A stretch of DNA of 64,000 bases, from the NCBI GenBank assembly GCA_019055375.1, contig JAHQIW010000310.1, positions 1 to 64,000 on the forward strand, written 5' to 3'. The position numbers were made by a program, and so were the translations under genes. Of this stretch, positions 18,556 through 30,819 are shown piece by piece (positions within the stretch are counted from its first letter, which is position 1; the number at the start of each line of letters is the position of its first letter). A model generated the notes under the pieces. It was not told where the DNA came from. It saw only the letters and a list, made by a program, of their open reading frames with translations, and made no database searches. The stretch is from Parelaphostrongylus tenuis (taxonomy: Eukaryota > Nematoda > Chromadorea > Rhabditida > Metastrongylidae).

Positions 18556-18929
18556 AGGGTTCTTAGTCAACAGAGAGGTGTTATTGTCAAACTTGGCTCT
18601 CAAAAAAGTTAATCTACAGCTGACACTTCACACAAGAGAGCTTTTTCGAGCGAATTTTCTAATGAAAACTACGCCACCGAAAATTTGTTCAGTCAAAAAA
18701 GAACACTAAAAATATCAGGCGTCACGTGCAAGTCAATGTTTGATTGGTCTTCTCCTTGTCCTTTTGCCATGCCATCGTTCTGCTCACAGATGCACTTTCT
18801 GTTATCAACACCGAGTTCACCTTTTCACTTGTACCAGACCATCGAAGCTCTTGTCATTCGGTGTGTAAGGATTTCCAACTGGTTATAAGAACAGTAGTTT
18901 CTGTGTCGTTGTCTGATCATTCAGTATTC

Positions 18930-18990
18930 TCTCTCTCTCTTTTTTTCTTCTCTTTCTCTCTCTCTCTCTCTTTCTCTTTCTCAACATCAA
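18930..18990. repeat. CT-rich polypyrimidine tract
   Basis: About 60 bases are almost only C and T on the plus strand, mostly CTCTCT and CTTTCT. It is a simple repeat, and no gene is adjacent. Confidence 0.85.
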
Positions 18991-19220
18991 ATTCTTAACT
19001 CGTCGTGATTCTTGTTGAAACGCTCTTGTTTGCTATTTTCATTCATTCTATGTGGTAGGATTAGAAATTCTATGCAGTTAATCGATGAACGTTTTTTTTT
19101 ATGAACCCAACAAGAGGGTGTTAATATACAATTTATTTCAACAGCTGACATCCCGGCGGATTTCGCCTTCTCCAGAGTCTGGATTGATCAAATTGAGTGC
19201 CGCTTGGTCAGCTAAATACT

Positions 19221-19786
19221 CGGTTGGAAAAAAAATCTGAGGCACTCTAATGAGCATGAGATAACTCCCATACATAGCATGAGAATATTACAGTTTCTCA
19301 TGAAGGATTCTGCCACTGAAGGCCTAGATAACATTCGTCTTTATTCGTCGCGTTGTTACAAGTTCCGCCATGTCCAACAATACAATCGAAGTTCGTGTTT
19401 TATTGTGTCATTACTGGAGACCGCACACTGCCAACAAGTCTAAACACAAGTTTGATAAACTGGGCCGTGAAGAGGTTATGCCACATCTTTCCCACAGTCC
19501 AGAATGCGCTCCATCCGATTTTGGCCTTTTCCCCATCAATTCAACCCTTTTTTAAGAATAGCCGATTTGAATTGTTCGATAAATTTGAAGAAATATCGAC
19601 AAGAGTTCTTTGATTCGAAGTCGAAGCAATGACGACTTCGAGAAGATCCGAAACTTGGCGGACCGATGGCAGAAAGTCGTAGAAACCGATCGCATTTATT
19701 TTGAAGAATAGTTATTATTGTTCTTGTCTGAATTTCATGTATGGAAATGCAATTTTTACAAGTGCCTCTGAAGTTTCTTTCTGACC
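19221..19786 (+). mobile_element. Mariner deletion derivative 1
   Basis: The element starts CGGTTGGAAAAAAAATCTGA, and its right end (reverse complement AGGTCAGAAAGAAACTTCAG) forms an imperfect terminal inverted repeat. Inside, a start at 19370 gives MSNNTIEVRVLLCHYW, like the N-terminus of nematode mariner transposases. It jumps directly to SHSPECAPSDFGLFP (compare the catalytic region HSPDLAPSDFHLF), then FFDSKSKQ and LADRWQKVVETDRIYFEE in shifted frames. The middle of the transposase is missing, so it is a dead internal-deletion copy. Confidence 0.75.
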
Positions 19787-20773
19787 TAATACCTCCATAT
19801 TGCCAAGAGAGAAATCGCAAAATCTTGCTTCAATCGCACTCGAAACAAAGCTGCTATTCCGCACAGTCAACTCTCTGAGTTTTCCGCTAAGATTTCTACG
19901 CGAAAACCGACTCAGAGTCTAAATGGTTTGCCAGTGCACCTCTCACAAATTACGGCCATATTTACTATATATAGTGTCAAATCACGCCGAATAACAAGAC
20001 AGTTCTCCGCATTTTTTTTGTGAAATCGTGGAATGTGTTCGAAATACTTCAGAAATCTCACGTGCACGTGTTTCATATTCTTTGCAAGAATGTTGAGTTA
20101 TATTTCGAAATGTTCCGTGTATATCTCTGTGTCCTATACGCGCCCAATGGGATATTTGGCTGACCTTTGATTATGCCGACTTAGTCTTCCTGTATTCGGA
20201 GGTAGAGTTGTCTACCAGTATAAAACTCAACGTATGGGATTTCGAAGCATTCTGAACAAATACTATTGATCAAAATGTGAAATGCAGAGAGGATTGCTTT
20301 GTTGTCACACGTGATGAAGTACACAATGCTGACTCGATGTCTTAATACGAAACGTTTTAGACGAAAGGTGCATTGGCACTCCATGTGAACTCTGCCCAGA
20401 GATCTCTACGTGAAAAACTCGGAGGAAGTTTCATAGAAAGACTGAGTGTGTAAAATGACTGTTTCAAGTGTTGCTGAAATTAGATCTAAGAGGTAGAGAC
20501 TGCATAAGTTACTGTCAACTTGAATATTCCGAGCTCTGAAGAAGTAGATATCCACCGAAATGTCAAATGTTAGCGTAAATTGTGTAACAACAATTTCGTG
20601 TTTTGCTCTTCAAGAAAGACACTACAGCAAGATAGTCAATAAAGATTTTTTCATCGATTTCTTTCGAGAACTTTGACAACGAAAACAATGGGAAACTCGC
20701 GGATGTAACGTCTTAAGTGTTTTTTTTTTTACATAAGAATGGTATGGTCCTCATTGAATTTCACAATATGCTA

Positions 20774-21183
20774 CGGTTGGAGAGATAGTTCTGGGACACT
20801 TTAATAAGCATAGGATAACTCCCATGCATATCATGAGAATATTGCAGCTTCTTATGTGTAATTTTCCCACTGAAGACCTAGATTTTATTCGCCTTTCGTT
20901 CTCACTTTGTTACAAGCCTCCGCCATGTCCGACGGTACAATTGAAGCTCGTGTCTTCTTACACTTTTTTTTTTGTTTTTTGGAGAAGAAGCATTTCACGA
21001 TGAGCTGAAGTCGAAGAAATCAACCAAGTTGAAGGAGCGACCAGATCCGAAACTTTGCGGACCAATGGCAGAAAGTCGTAGAAGATGACGACAATTATTT
21101 TCAAGAATAGTTATCGTTTTTATTCGGAAATTGTGCATAAATTTCCAGTTCACTACAAAAGCTCTAGAACTTTCTTTCCAACC
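20774..21183 (+). mobile_element. Mariner deletion derivative 2, TA-flanked
   Basis: The termini CGGTTGGAGAGATAGTTCTG and (reverse complement) GGTTGGAAAGAAAGTTCTAG are inverted repeats. TA dinucleotides flank both sides (20772-20773 and 21184-21185), as expected for mariner target sites. The interior keeps only a few N-terminal codons (MSDGTIEARVF, from 20924) and a C-terminal scrap (21040-21108), so it is deleted further than the copy at 19221. The two share most of their 5' leader. Confidence 0.75.
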
Positions 21184-21230
21184 TAATAACAGCCTGCAGT
21201 TAAGAGTAACTTGAACAATCAAGTTCAACT

Positions 21231-21916
21231 GGTTTATTTCTGTTATTTAGCGACAAATGAAGAAACGATCTCTTTCGCTGGACAAAGACTTTCCATCGCA
21301 CTTTCAGTAATTATTCAAAAGCTTAAATCTTTGACTATTGTGCTACATGGCCGTTTTCATTTAACTTTTTTTTTATAATACTGTAAAAAAAACATTTATG
21401 TTTCATACAAGCATATTTATCGCAGGGCAGAGCTCTTTCTTCACTATTTAAGTAGCCCTTGGATAGCTTAAGTTTTGATGATTCCAACGGTGTGCTTATT
21501 TTCTCGATATGCCGTTTCATTGCACTGTAGCAGGGAAAATAAGTTGAGTTACATATACATGACGTTGACGCGTTGCACATGTGGGCTGCGATTTTCGTTA
21601 TTTAATTCGAAATTTTTTCTCCACTTTGAGAGAAACTCAGACAAAGCGTTTAACTCTGATACTTCAAGATTTTCTCTACACGATCATATGCTTTTCGTGC
21701 TTCCAGCGAAGTGATGGTGAAAATGCGCAGCCGGTGTAGAACATAATTTTATTCTGAGTGCTTAAGAGTCATAAGAAAACTTCTTTCAAAAAACAGCTAT
21801 GCACCGCAGTAGCCAGAAATATGAGCTTTTGCATGATTACTAACTTTTTTATGAGAAATTCTTCTCCAGCGAAAGGGGTCGTTCCTTCATTTATCGCCAT
21901 ATAACACCAAAGAACC
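21231..21916. mobile_element. TIR element (MITE-1 family), 686 bp
   Basis: The left terminus GGTTTATTTCTGTTATTTAG continues into AAATGAAGAAACGATCTC. The right terminus (reverse complement) is GGTTCTTTGGTGTTATATGG, continuing into AAATGAAGGAACGACCCC. The interior has GGGCAGAGCTCTTTCTTCAC and CACATGTGGGCTGCGATTTT blocks shared with the copy at 5916-6837. No transposase is present. It ends about 310 bases before the copy B start codon. Confidence 0.7.
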
Positions 21917-22129
21917 AATAAGATTTTAGCCACTGATTTTATCGCCACTTGAATATTCACTTGCTAATAAGAATCAGAGTAATCATTGTCTTAGGTTTAT
22001 CTCTATCAGAATCAGTCTGAAACTTAAATCTAGCAGTTTTTTGTTGTTATCTGCGAAACCTGCTCCAGTGATACACAGAAGTAATAAGACTTTTATCATG
22101 AGAACTCATCCTTCTGTATAAAAACTAAG

Positions 22130-22226
22130 GGCACGGTATATCGACTCACATTTATCGGGGTAGTCTCTTATCTCAGAACGTAAGCAGCAAAATGTGATAG
22201 TGCGCTTTGTTGAGGATCGAGCCACC
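22130..22226 (+). promoter_or_regulatory. Conserved block upstream of ech-6 copy B
   Basis: This is the counterpart of 7380-7477 (shared GGTATATCGACTCACATTTA-like segment and TCTTATCTCA). The start codon here sits in GAGCCACCATG, a strong animal initiation context, whereas copy A has AGCCGTCATG. Confidence 0.4.
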
Positions 22227-25200
22227 ATGTTGAAATTGTCAGCAATCATCGGTCGAAACAGTGCTATGCGACTAAACGTGATGCAAGCGGCTGCCTTTGC
22301 CTCTGGTAAATGTCGCTGTTTTGCGAGTATCTGTAACCAATTGTTCATTCTAACTTATTATTCTCTGCAGCACCGGAAATGATCAAGGTTGAAAAAGTTG
22401 GAGCCAAGAAAAATGTAGCCCTCATAACGTTCAATCGACCCAAGGCTTTCAATGTGTTCAATAAACAGCTGAGGAACGAAGTAAGCCTTTTTTAACTCCC
22501 GTTTTTTTGGAATTTTCACACTAAATGATTGAAAGTTTCTCAGCCGCACGTGTTTTGCTATTATCTAAAAAGGGACTTCTTCTTTCTATACTTTAGAGTT
22601 CATAGTAAAGTGCCTTTCAAAACGGTTTCGAAATGTGATCAAGGTGGCTTGAAGTTAAGCAAATTTATGAATGTTTGTCTTCGCATATGGCGCCCTCTCG
22701 ATAACCTATCGACAGCAACAACTTTATTCGTATTTCTACTATTCCACTACGATTCTTATGTACCATTTAGATGGGGCGTTGTTGTAATAACGTAGCTGTT
22801 ATAATAATTTTGCTGACATTGTTGGCGATACTGATAAGCATTCTAGTCTCTACGAAGTAGGGAATAGTCTCTATAAGATTTTTACCATCAATCCCTAATC
22901 ATCATTGCGTTCAGTGAACAAAACTGGATTAATCGTGTCTTTCAAATCTCATCATTAGTAGCAACTTTACTATGGAGAGATAGTGAACAAGATCAAAAAA
23001 ATTCTTTGCGCGGTTCACTTTTCACGACAAGATTGATCCGGTCTTGTTCACAGAACGCAATGATGAGCAGGGATTGATGGTAATAATCTTACAGAAACTA
23101 CTCCCTACCTCGTAGAGACTAGAACTCAATATCGCTAACAATGTCAACAAAATTATTATAATACCTACGTCTTTACAATAAGCCCTATCTAAATGGCACA
23201 TAAGAATCATAGCATAAATCTGTCAATCACGACGATCACTCCATTCATTCTTGCTCATTCCATTCAATCCTCCCTGCTATCTTCTTCTATTTCTTCTACC
23301 CATAACAGAATCAGAATGAATGTATCGCTTGAAAAATGACAAAATAGGGCAAAATATTTGTTATGAGCTAGTATTCTTTATTGAATTAGCTAAGGGAGAA
23401 CTTTTGAAGTTGAATTTGAGCATATAACATGGCTAAAGGAGGTCGTGGAATCTCGTTTGCTCGAACATATTAGAAGCAATCCAAGGCGCGACTCCAATAT
23501 TTCGTGGCTGTTCTGCTTTCAGAGGGTCTGCATCACGCTGTTTCATTGGTGAATATCCGTCTTCTTTCTTCAGAGACGAGCTCTGCAACGTTTTCCTGCG
23601 AATTGTTCAGTGATCTTATGTAGAGCTCAGTGAACTTTCATAACGTTGTAGTAAATTGACTGACGATCGGACTTTTTTGCTCTTCTAAATTTTCGCATAC
23701 TACAATTTTTGTGTTTTTCGATGGATACGCTTGCTCAATTACACAAGCCAACCACTTGTCCACTCTGGTGCGGTCATAAATTGTATTTATGGAGCATGAC
23801 AGCATTAACATATCTGCCTTCATACTTTGTTTTCTATTTATTGACTAGAGACTGCATAGTTGTAATCCGTATGTGTAATGGTACTTGTTTGATCAACCAA
23901 ACGAATATATCATCTTGTTGAAGTATATAAATCTATTACCGCTTCCAAATCTGGTGTCCATTAAGACTTTTTAACACACTTGTATAAGACTTTTGTGATT
24001 AGCTTGTAAATCCATCCCTACATATTTGAACACGTGATAAGGCGCTTTGCGAAGTACCTGCTGGAATAGACCTCGGATTTTGACTCTCATTGAAACTAGT
24101 CTGGATGACCAATATTTTGCTTTCATCGATGAGATAACATTAGGTTTTTATGTTCGCTGTGACAATTGAGCATTTTTGGCTCATGTGGAGTCGCAAGTAG
24201 TTAAGTGTTTTCAGTACCCCCACAAATGGATGCGTCACTGGAAAAACCCAAAGTTCGCGCCGCTTTGATTTGGTCTGATTTTTGCATTATCTTGTTCCGA
24301 AAGATTGAGAAAACTTATGATCAAAGTATTCCCCGTCGACTCGATTATTTCCTGCCACTTTTCGAGTAAGAGATCGATGCCTCGATTGTAGACTGCCGTC
24401 CTTTCTGCATTTTTGCAACCGCTTCCCGCCAAGTTCCATCAATCTTGTGCGCCGCTTTACTTGGAGATTTCCCTGAGAGCCCTTCGTGCATAAGAAGCAG
24501 GCAAATTTGTTTTCAGGACAGCTTCATCTTGAAGCAAGTATAGGCAAGTTGTATGTTAAAATATTCGCAAGAAGATGCGCAAGTGAACGATTCCGAACCA
24601 TGTAATTTCATTTCAAGATTCATATTAGAAAACCTAGTGGAGTGAATTTTTTACACAGCTTAATATATAGCATCGCAGCCTCTTTGTTCTAGAGAATCTC
24701 AAAGAACTTTGAGCACAATCTTGGCTGTCATTGATTACTGCGTGAGGCATCATCAAAGTGTGCGAAGACGCGTAATAAGGTCCTGAAAGAATGGAATATC
24801 TCTAGTCTGGTGGTTTAGTCAATTTTTGAAGAGTTTCGTCGAGAATTGAAATCATTCTTCAAATATTCAAATAATTCAATATTGACTCTTAATTCGAAGT
24901 TTTCTCAATTTTTTTTTTTTGGTTTTTGGCTCAAAGTTTCCCGTCAAGTGAGAAACTTCTTGAATGCATCAGCAGCCAGCAAAGTAGTGTGGCTACAATA
25001 TTATCACACTGCAGCCGTGCAGCATTTTGTAAACACTTCATATCCATCGAATAAACTAATTTATCAGTTTAGTTATTTACGTCATTGCGTGAACTCGATG
25101 CTGATGATTCTATTGGTGCGATAGTTCTCACAGGGAGTGAGAAAGTTTTTTCTGGTTAGTGATACTGACATTTTGGTATCTGTAGCATAATTTCTGACAT

Positions 25201-28200
25201 ATCCATCCATCCAAATGTTTTAGGTGGTGTGGACATTAAAGAAATGGTTAAGATTGATTTCCCGCAAGCGTATCAGGAACCGTTCCTTGATGAGTGGTCT
25301 ACTTTGTCCAAGACATCGAAACCTTTGATTGCAGCGGTAAACGGGTACGTAAAACGTTGTTGTTTGCACTTTCTCGACCGAAACATAAGTTCTCTCCATT
25401 ACAGTTGCAGATTACTTTATAAGAAAAACAAGTGTCATTGGTAAAGGTAGAAGTATTGAAGTCAGCATATATTACAACAGATATTGCGTCGGTGGTGGTT
25501 GTGAAATGGTACTGACGTGTGACATTATCTACGCTGGAGACAAGGCAGAATTTGGGCAACCTGAGATCAATATTGGCACTATTCCTGGTACACATCTAAC
25601 ATTTCGTTCATCATTCCATAATAAATTTTCTATAATCAAGGCGCTGGTGGAACGCAACATTGGGCCCGTTTTGCGGGCAAGTCTATGGCAATGGAAGTCT
25701 GCCTTACAGGCAATCGCATTAGCGCTTCAGAAGCAAAAGCGTGCGGTATAGTGTCAAAGGTTATGTCACATCTCTCGGTTTTGAGAAGTTACTCCCGAAT
25801 ATTTTCACTTATACAGTAATACATATATTATACTACACCATCATATTTTTTATTAAGGTTTTCCCCGCTGAAAAACTTGTGGACGAAGCCGTAAAGCTTG
25901 CAGAAACGATTGCAGAGAAGTCACCACTTATCGTGCGCATGTGTAAGGTATGTGGCCAGTGTAGTCCTGATTTTCCGAGTATCAGTCGTAATCTGAATCA
26001 GTATTCATAAATAGCACTCATTTGTTTGCAATCCTGACCTCTTTATGGGCGGTATTACCTGCGTCACCTATCGTCACGTAAATAATCGCCCAGTGAAACG
26101 AGTGGCCGCCAGTAACACTTTTATTTCTTTTTCGCGTGCAGCAATAGCCTAGTGGGCTCTTTTTGCTATAGGGATTCGTTAAGCCTTATATTTTTTTCTC
26201 TAAGCTTTTCGTAAGAAATGAGGCCTTGGTAGATGGTATTGCTGTTATATGTTTGATATCTCGAGGAATCAAGTCCATAATGGTTCTTGCCCATCGGTTG
26301 CCATTCAAAGCGAATTACAAGTCCGCTACATCTTCTTTGATAGCCTGGCTGTGGCACGGTTTTCTTCCATTCTTGACCGCTGAAGTAGGTCAGTGCTTCG
26401 GATCATTTCTCTCGTTTTCGGGATACATAGTACTCCTAGCGTCGACCTCTCGACAGCGCATTCAGTAACGTCGAATGGCGTTTCATCCAGCTTACGTAGC
26501 GACCAGGTTTCGATGAATATGTTAAAGTAGAGAAAATCATTGAGTCGAAAAGATGAACACGGAGTCCAGTGTTCTTTGTTCTCTTTACTACATTCGCGAT
26601 ACTCTTATGCTTTTCGGTACCGAGCCTTTTTCGCCAGAGAAAATTCTTCTGCTTGGAAAACGAAGACTTTGATATATACATGGTTTTAAAAAAAGCCTTC
26701 TTAGTGTGCTGTAGCAGCGATGATAGAATTATGTTTCACACTCGGTTTGTTGTGATCGTCCAGCTTGGTTCTGGGGATGGCTTTTCACCAAAAGTTTAGT
26801 AGTCATTTAACACCATAAATCTTGTTGATTGTTGAAAAGAATTTTGTTTTACCTTTATTAGGCGCTGTGAGGGCAAAAACAAAGCTATATTTCATCTTCA
26901 GAGTTTACTTCGCACATGTGGGATATATATGCGTCAAAAGCGCATGAGTTTGTAGAGGGAGTCGTAATCTGTTAGAAGATTATAGAAAATCCAAAAGCTT
27001 CCATAATTGACAGAAAAAATTTCCGAATAAATAACGAAAAATGAACCCTTTCGAATTTTAGTGAGCACCGTTTTTATGAAATTAGTCGGAAACAATCTTT
27101 CCATTACCCTTTTAAAAAATTGGTCATGTTTTGCATGGCTGATGTCTGATGTAAGAAAGGATATCATCAGCGAAGCAGGAAAGGTGTATTTATGGATATC
27201 AGTTTCATTCCCTTGTTGTCTAATTCTAATGTTCGCATGACGTTCTGTAGTGTGGCAGTGAATGATACTGATAATATAATATTGCCATGTCTATCATCTT
27301 CTTACGTCAATAGCAATATCGTCAAGGTATGGTTGTGAAATTTTTATATAGCTCACGGTAATTTTGTACGTACTGAGTCGGGCGACTTTCCTGTTCAAAG
27401 CTTCTCTGACCTTCTTCGTTGCAGATGAACTGAGTTTTTGTCAAATGGATGAAAGTGAGACATAGCGGTCTCTTGTACTCTCGGAAAATTCAGGAATATT
27501 GTGATCGTGCGTAGCCTTTGGTACTGCATATTTTCGAAAACACTTCTTGCTATCATAACAGGCAGTAATCAAATTAGGCGATATTTGTTAGATTCGTAGA
27601 GGCCTTCTTTTTTGAGCAGTACCAGAGTTTTGTTTCCCAATGAGTAAAAGAGCAGAGTTAAGGTGCTGAGGGAACTGGCGGGAAGTTGTTCAGGTGCTTA
27701 AAGCTTATTCTTTTCGAACCAAGTGCCGACGAAATAGTGTCGGTTTCTGAAAGGAAGGACCACTGGAACACAGATCCATCCTCCTGCGTCCGATTCGATT
27801 TGCTAGTCGTTTAAACAAATCGATGCTCATGATCAAACTAGTATTAATGAAACCACCATCACTATCGACACGTCTGCCATCGTATGTTCCGAGAGAGAGA
27901 TCTTTTCTCGTGTCATAGACAGTATAAAAAAGTGGTGACTTCTGTTTTCAGCCAGGCCGTGACCTTGTACCTCATCTTTCGTGCCTACGTCACTATGTTC
28001 TTTATGGAGGCCTAATGTGCAAGTGTAGGTGTACTATAGGTACAGATTGTCACCTACATCCGTTGCGATTTAGACAGCTTACACACTTGGCTAGTTTGCT
28101 TTTTAGAAAAAAAAAATATGCATAACATGAGTGCCATTGGTTTGCGTTTAATTCCCCCATGCGGTACCTAGGAACGCGCCCTCTTCAGGACGGAGATCTG

Positions 28201-28735
28201 AGGTGTGGGAGTGACGTTTAGAAAACGAAGAAGAAAGTACCAGTCATGAAATTCGCCTACCTTCTTGATCAAACCTATTACTTGCAACCTCATTACAACC
28301 GTCCATCAACTTTTACGCAGATCACATAGACTGCCCCTTCTGGTTCAAATTTCTAACTCATTATCGCACTGCCTCTTATGTTGTTACCGCTCGAAACAGT
28401 TTCCAGAACAAGGAAATCTCACTTTATCTTTTCAAACTTCAGTTCTGATGACATTCGTTGTAGTGTTTTCCGAATTCACTCACCACAACATAACATTGTT
28501 ACCCTAGGCTTAACTTTGAGGAATTTTAGGAAGCTGTCAACACTGCATACCAAACTACCTTGAATGAAGGTCTTCGACAAGAAAGGCGTCTGTTCTACAC
28601 AACATTTGCTACAGTATGTTTTACTGGTGTACACAAATACGACCACCGAATTTGACAATGTTCTTTCAGAAAGACCGCAAAGAGGGAATGACTGCATTCA
28701 ATGAGAAACGTTCCCCGAAATGGACTTCCTCGTAA
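22227..28735 (+). CDS. ech-6: Mitochondrial enoyl-CoA hydratase, copy B
   Basis: Tandem paralog of the gene at 7478. Nine exons: 22227-22305, 22371-22480, 25073-25154, 25224-25344, 25481-25587, 25641-25759, 25858-25947, 28530-28613, 28670-28735. Every exon length equals that of copy A, giving 858 nt and 285 aa. Hand alignment shows about 58 differences (roughly 80% identity), 18 of them in exon 4. Both catalytic glutamates remain (GGGCE Glu139, FGQPE Glu159). Position 93, equivalent to rat oxyanion-hole Ala98, is Val (GGVDIKEM), and the glycine loop reads YCVGGGCE instead of YAFGGGCE. Acceptors of exons 6 and 7 are AAG. No stop or frameshift is seen. It is probably still a hydratase, perhaps with altered chain-length preference; recent decay is the alternative. 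Confidence 0.9.
22748..23213. repeat. Fold-back repeat with ~190-base arms
   Basis: Bases 22748-22942 recur as an inverted copy at 23022-23213, with a spacer near 80 bases. Matching blocks include GATTCTTATGTACCATTTAG / CTAAATGGCACATAAGAATC and CATCAATCCCTAATCATCAT / ATGATGAGCAGGGATTGATG. The arms look about 85% alike by eye. It lies in intron 2 of ech-6 copy B, and nothing similar was noticed elsewhere in the window. Confidence 0.8.
24235..24432 (-). mobile_element. Mariner transposase C-terminal remnant
   Basis: A 65-codon minus-strand frame contains [20 protein letters not shown], then TGNT. This resembles the C-terminal end of mariner-type transposases (a ...GI..LP.RWQ..V...G.Y pattern). 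It lies in intron 2 of ech-6 copy B and belongs to a different lineage from the copies at 19221 and 20774. No termini were identified. Confidence 0.55.
26010..28090 (-). mobile_element. Decayed RTE-type LINE in ech-6 copy B intron 7
   Basis: Counterpart of 10915-13640. On the minus strand, a frame at 26681-26436 gives [20 protein letters not shown], an RTE reverse-transcriptase C-terminal motif region. Near 28,050 the GTGTAGGTGTACTATAGGTA block matches the endonuclease start seen in copy A (13,525-13,550). Blocks such as GCATGACGTTCT occur in both introns (11815, 27236). It is more rearranged and shorter than in copy A. Confidence 0.6.
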
Positions 28736-29610
28736 ATTATTAGAACACCATTACCTTCAAATTTGTTTTTATTGTTCCTTATATATGTGACACTTTCCGA
28801 TAAGGGTATACAACTGTTTTTCATAGTAAATATTTTATAAAGCTATAGAGTTCATTCCAGTGAAAATATAATGCAAGCTTACAAACAGCTAGGCAGTGAA
28901 GCCAAGATTTCATTCCCATTATGTGACAAGGCGGCGTGATCGAAAGGTTCAACGTCATTGCTGATTCTTACAATCACAATAATATGAACGGCCATCAATG
29001 AACTAGTGTAACTCGTTGATATGTGAAAAAATAGAAACCATATCTCTCAAGATTGTTCAGCTGTACGAGGTTGTTACGAAAAATTGATTGGCTAGCGTTT
29101 CGACCTTTCCGTTTTCCCGAAGGGCCTATCGACTAACTTCGGCATTAATTGAATACTTTTGTGACCTTCTTATTCAGCAAACACGAGGTTGTTAATTCAT
29201 GTTTATTTTGTGCAATATAGTTTTACAGTGGAGGCAGTTTGAATGGATAACGTCCAGCAAATTCGCCTTCTTCGGAGCCAGAAAGAACCAATTGACGTTC
29301 AATCCACATAGTTAAAACTTCCTTTCTGTTTTCATCAGAAGCGATGATTCGAGCTGATTTTCCACAGCCGTTTGGCCGCACAATCGGGTCCATCGTAGTT
29401 GTGTTGGTTCGAGTATTCTGAAGTGAACTGAAAGAACTCTAAGGTGAACAATTTCAAAATATGTTGATTTGTCACGCTCGAGAAAAAAATAATGATCCTT
29501 TTGGAAAATTTGAAAGCATAATCATTCAAGTGTACTTACATTTACTAATCCAGTGGTGAATATTTAGCTGATTTTCATAGCTAACACTAAGGAAAACCTT
29601 ATATTTACTA
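28736..29610. other. Downstream flank of copy B plus unclassified repeat
   Basis: The first ~240 bases match the DNA after copy A (for example ATTAGAACACC, GGGTATA and GTGATCGAAA blocks) and mark the 3' edge of the duplicated segment at about 28,975-29,040. Around 29,190-29,290 is a segment with AAATTCGCCTTCTTCGGAG that resembles 19,150-19,200 and 56,200-56,225, which suggests a dispersed repeat. No gene was found. Confidence 0.45.
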
Positions 29611-29629
29611 TTTTTTTGTTTATTTATTT

Positions 29630-29865
29630 GATCGGTCATCACCACTGTACGGATCCCAGTACTTCCAGCATGCAATTCGTTTTTCTTCTTCTTCATGAAC
29701 GGCGTAGAATGGCTGAGCGAATCTTCTTGCAATCTCGAGGATAGCCTTGCTGAGGCGTTCCATAGGACGTTGTTGTTTACTGCCGGAGAAAGCTGGGAAT
29801 GAACTCGGCTCCACGCGAGCCGCTATGAGCATCACAACCACTCGGCCACGACGTTTCCACTATTA
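29630..29865 (-). repeat. SINE-C copy
   Basis: On the minus strand it begins with the tRNA-Ser-like head GTGGCCGAGTGGTTGTGATG, continues through CTATGGAACGCCTCAGCAAG and CTATCCTCGAGATTGCAAGA and ends near a GATCAAATAAATAAAC tail. It is the cleanest full copy of the family also seen at 17345, 17655 and 38005. Confidence 0.7.
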
Positions 29866-30399
29866 TATCTAGATCTAGCAAAAGCCAATAGCGGAATGAA
29901 TCTGCACAAATAATCCAGAGAGTAGATTATGCACAGACAATCTTATAAGTAAACGTTAACATTAAAAGTGTGAAAGACAGTTTTAGTATAGACTGATTAG
30001 AAGCGACGAGAAGTAGATAGTATTGTCAAGTGAAACGTTCCAGCAAAGAGGACTGTTATGGTTGTCCGTTCCGATTAAGGCAATTTCAAAGGCGCAATGT
30101 CATGATCCACTGCGAATCTTCTTGGGCGACTTAACCCACAATGTGCTTCGTCTGATATAATTAGTCTTCCTAAAATCAACTTGCCTTGTAGCTAAAGTTT
30201 ATTCCACTTTTCGCTTAGCCTATGATTAGTCAACGCTACCATATCTTGCTTTTGAAGTATACCTGAGGTGCCGTAATTCGGAAAACATTGTTCTAGTGCA
30301 CACTGTATGAAAGCGTTGAGTAGTCACTAAATTTCCCATCAGAGCCGTAAGAAGAGTGTCGATTCAAAAAGTGAGTGTGAAGTTTCAAGTCTCCATAGT

Positions 30400-30815
30400 T
30401 AATATTTGAGCCAACAAGTCATGTGGTCTGGTAATGGGCTCTTGTACAGTCCGATACACGTGTTTCGACTTTACAGTCTCGTCAGTCGGGCAGAACCCGT
30501 CGTCTTTTAATCTTTTTAGCCAATTCTTTCGAATTATGAGATATATTGAAAACGCTGTAAGTTCGATGGAAATTTCACTTGACTTATAGTGTAAATCATT
30601 CGTCTCCGCTACTTTGATGGGAGAGTAGGGACGCTCGAGAGGATTTGCTAAGGCTGAAAGGCAACGGGTTCTAGCCGAATAACGTGACTTTAAGGTCGCA
30701 ACACGTGTATCGGGCTGTTCAAGAGCACATTACCAGACCACATGACATGTTGGCTCAAGTAATAATTATGAGATATATTGAAATTTGAGCGTGGTCTTTA
30801 TAAAACATTTGAAAT
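30400..30815. repeat. CACGTG fold-back element
   Basis: The left arm (about 30408-30510) contains CATGTGGTCTGGTAATGGGC, GATACACGTGTTTCGACTTT and AGAACCCGTCG. The right arm (about 30655-30755) is its approximate inverse, with CAACGGGTTCT, GCAACACGTGTATCGGGCTG and TACCAGACCACATGACATGT. GAATTATGAGATATATTGAA also occurs twice, as a direct repeat at 30531 and 30765. Related copies are at 14984-15352 and 63107-63495. Confidence 0.7.
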
Positions 30816-30819
30816 AAAG

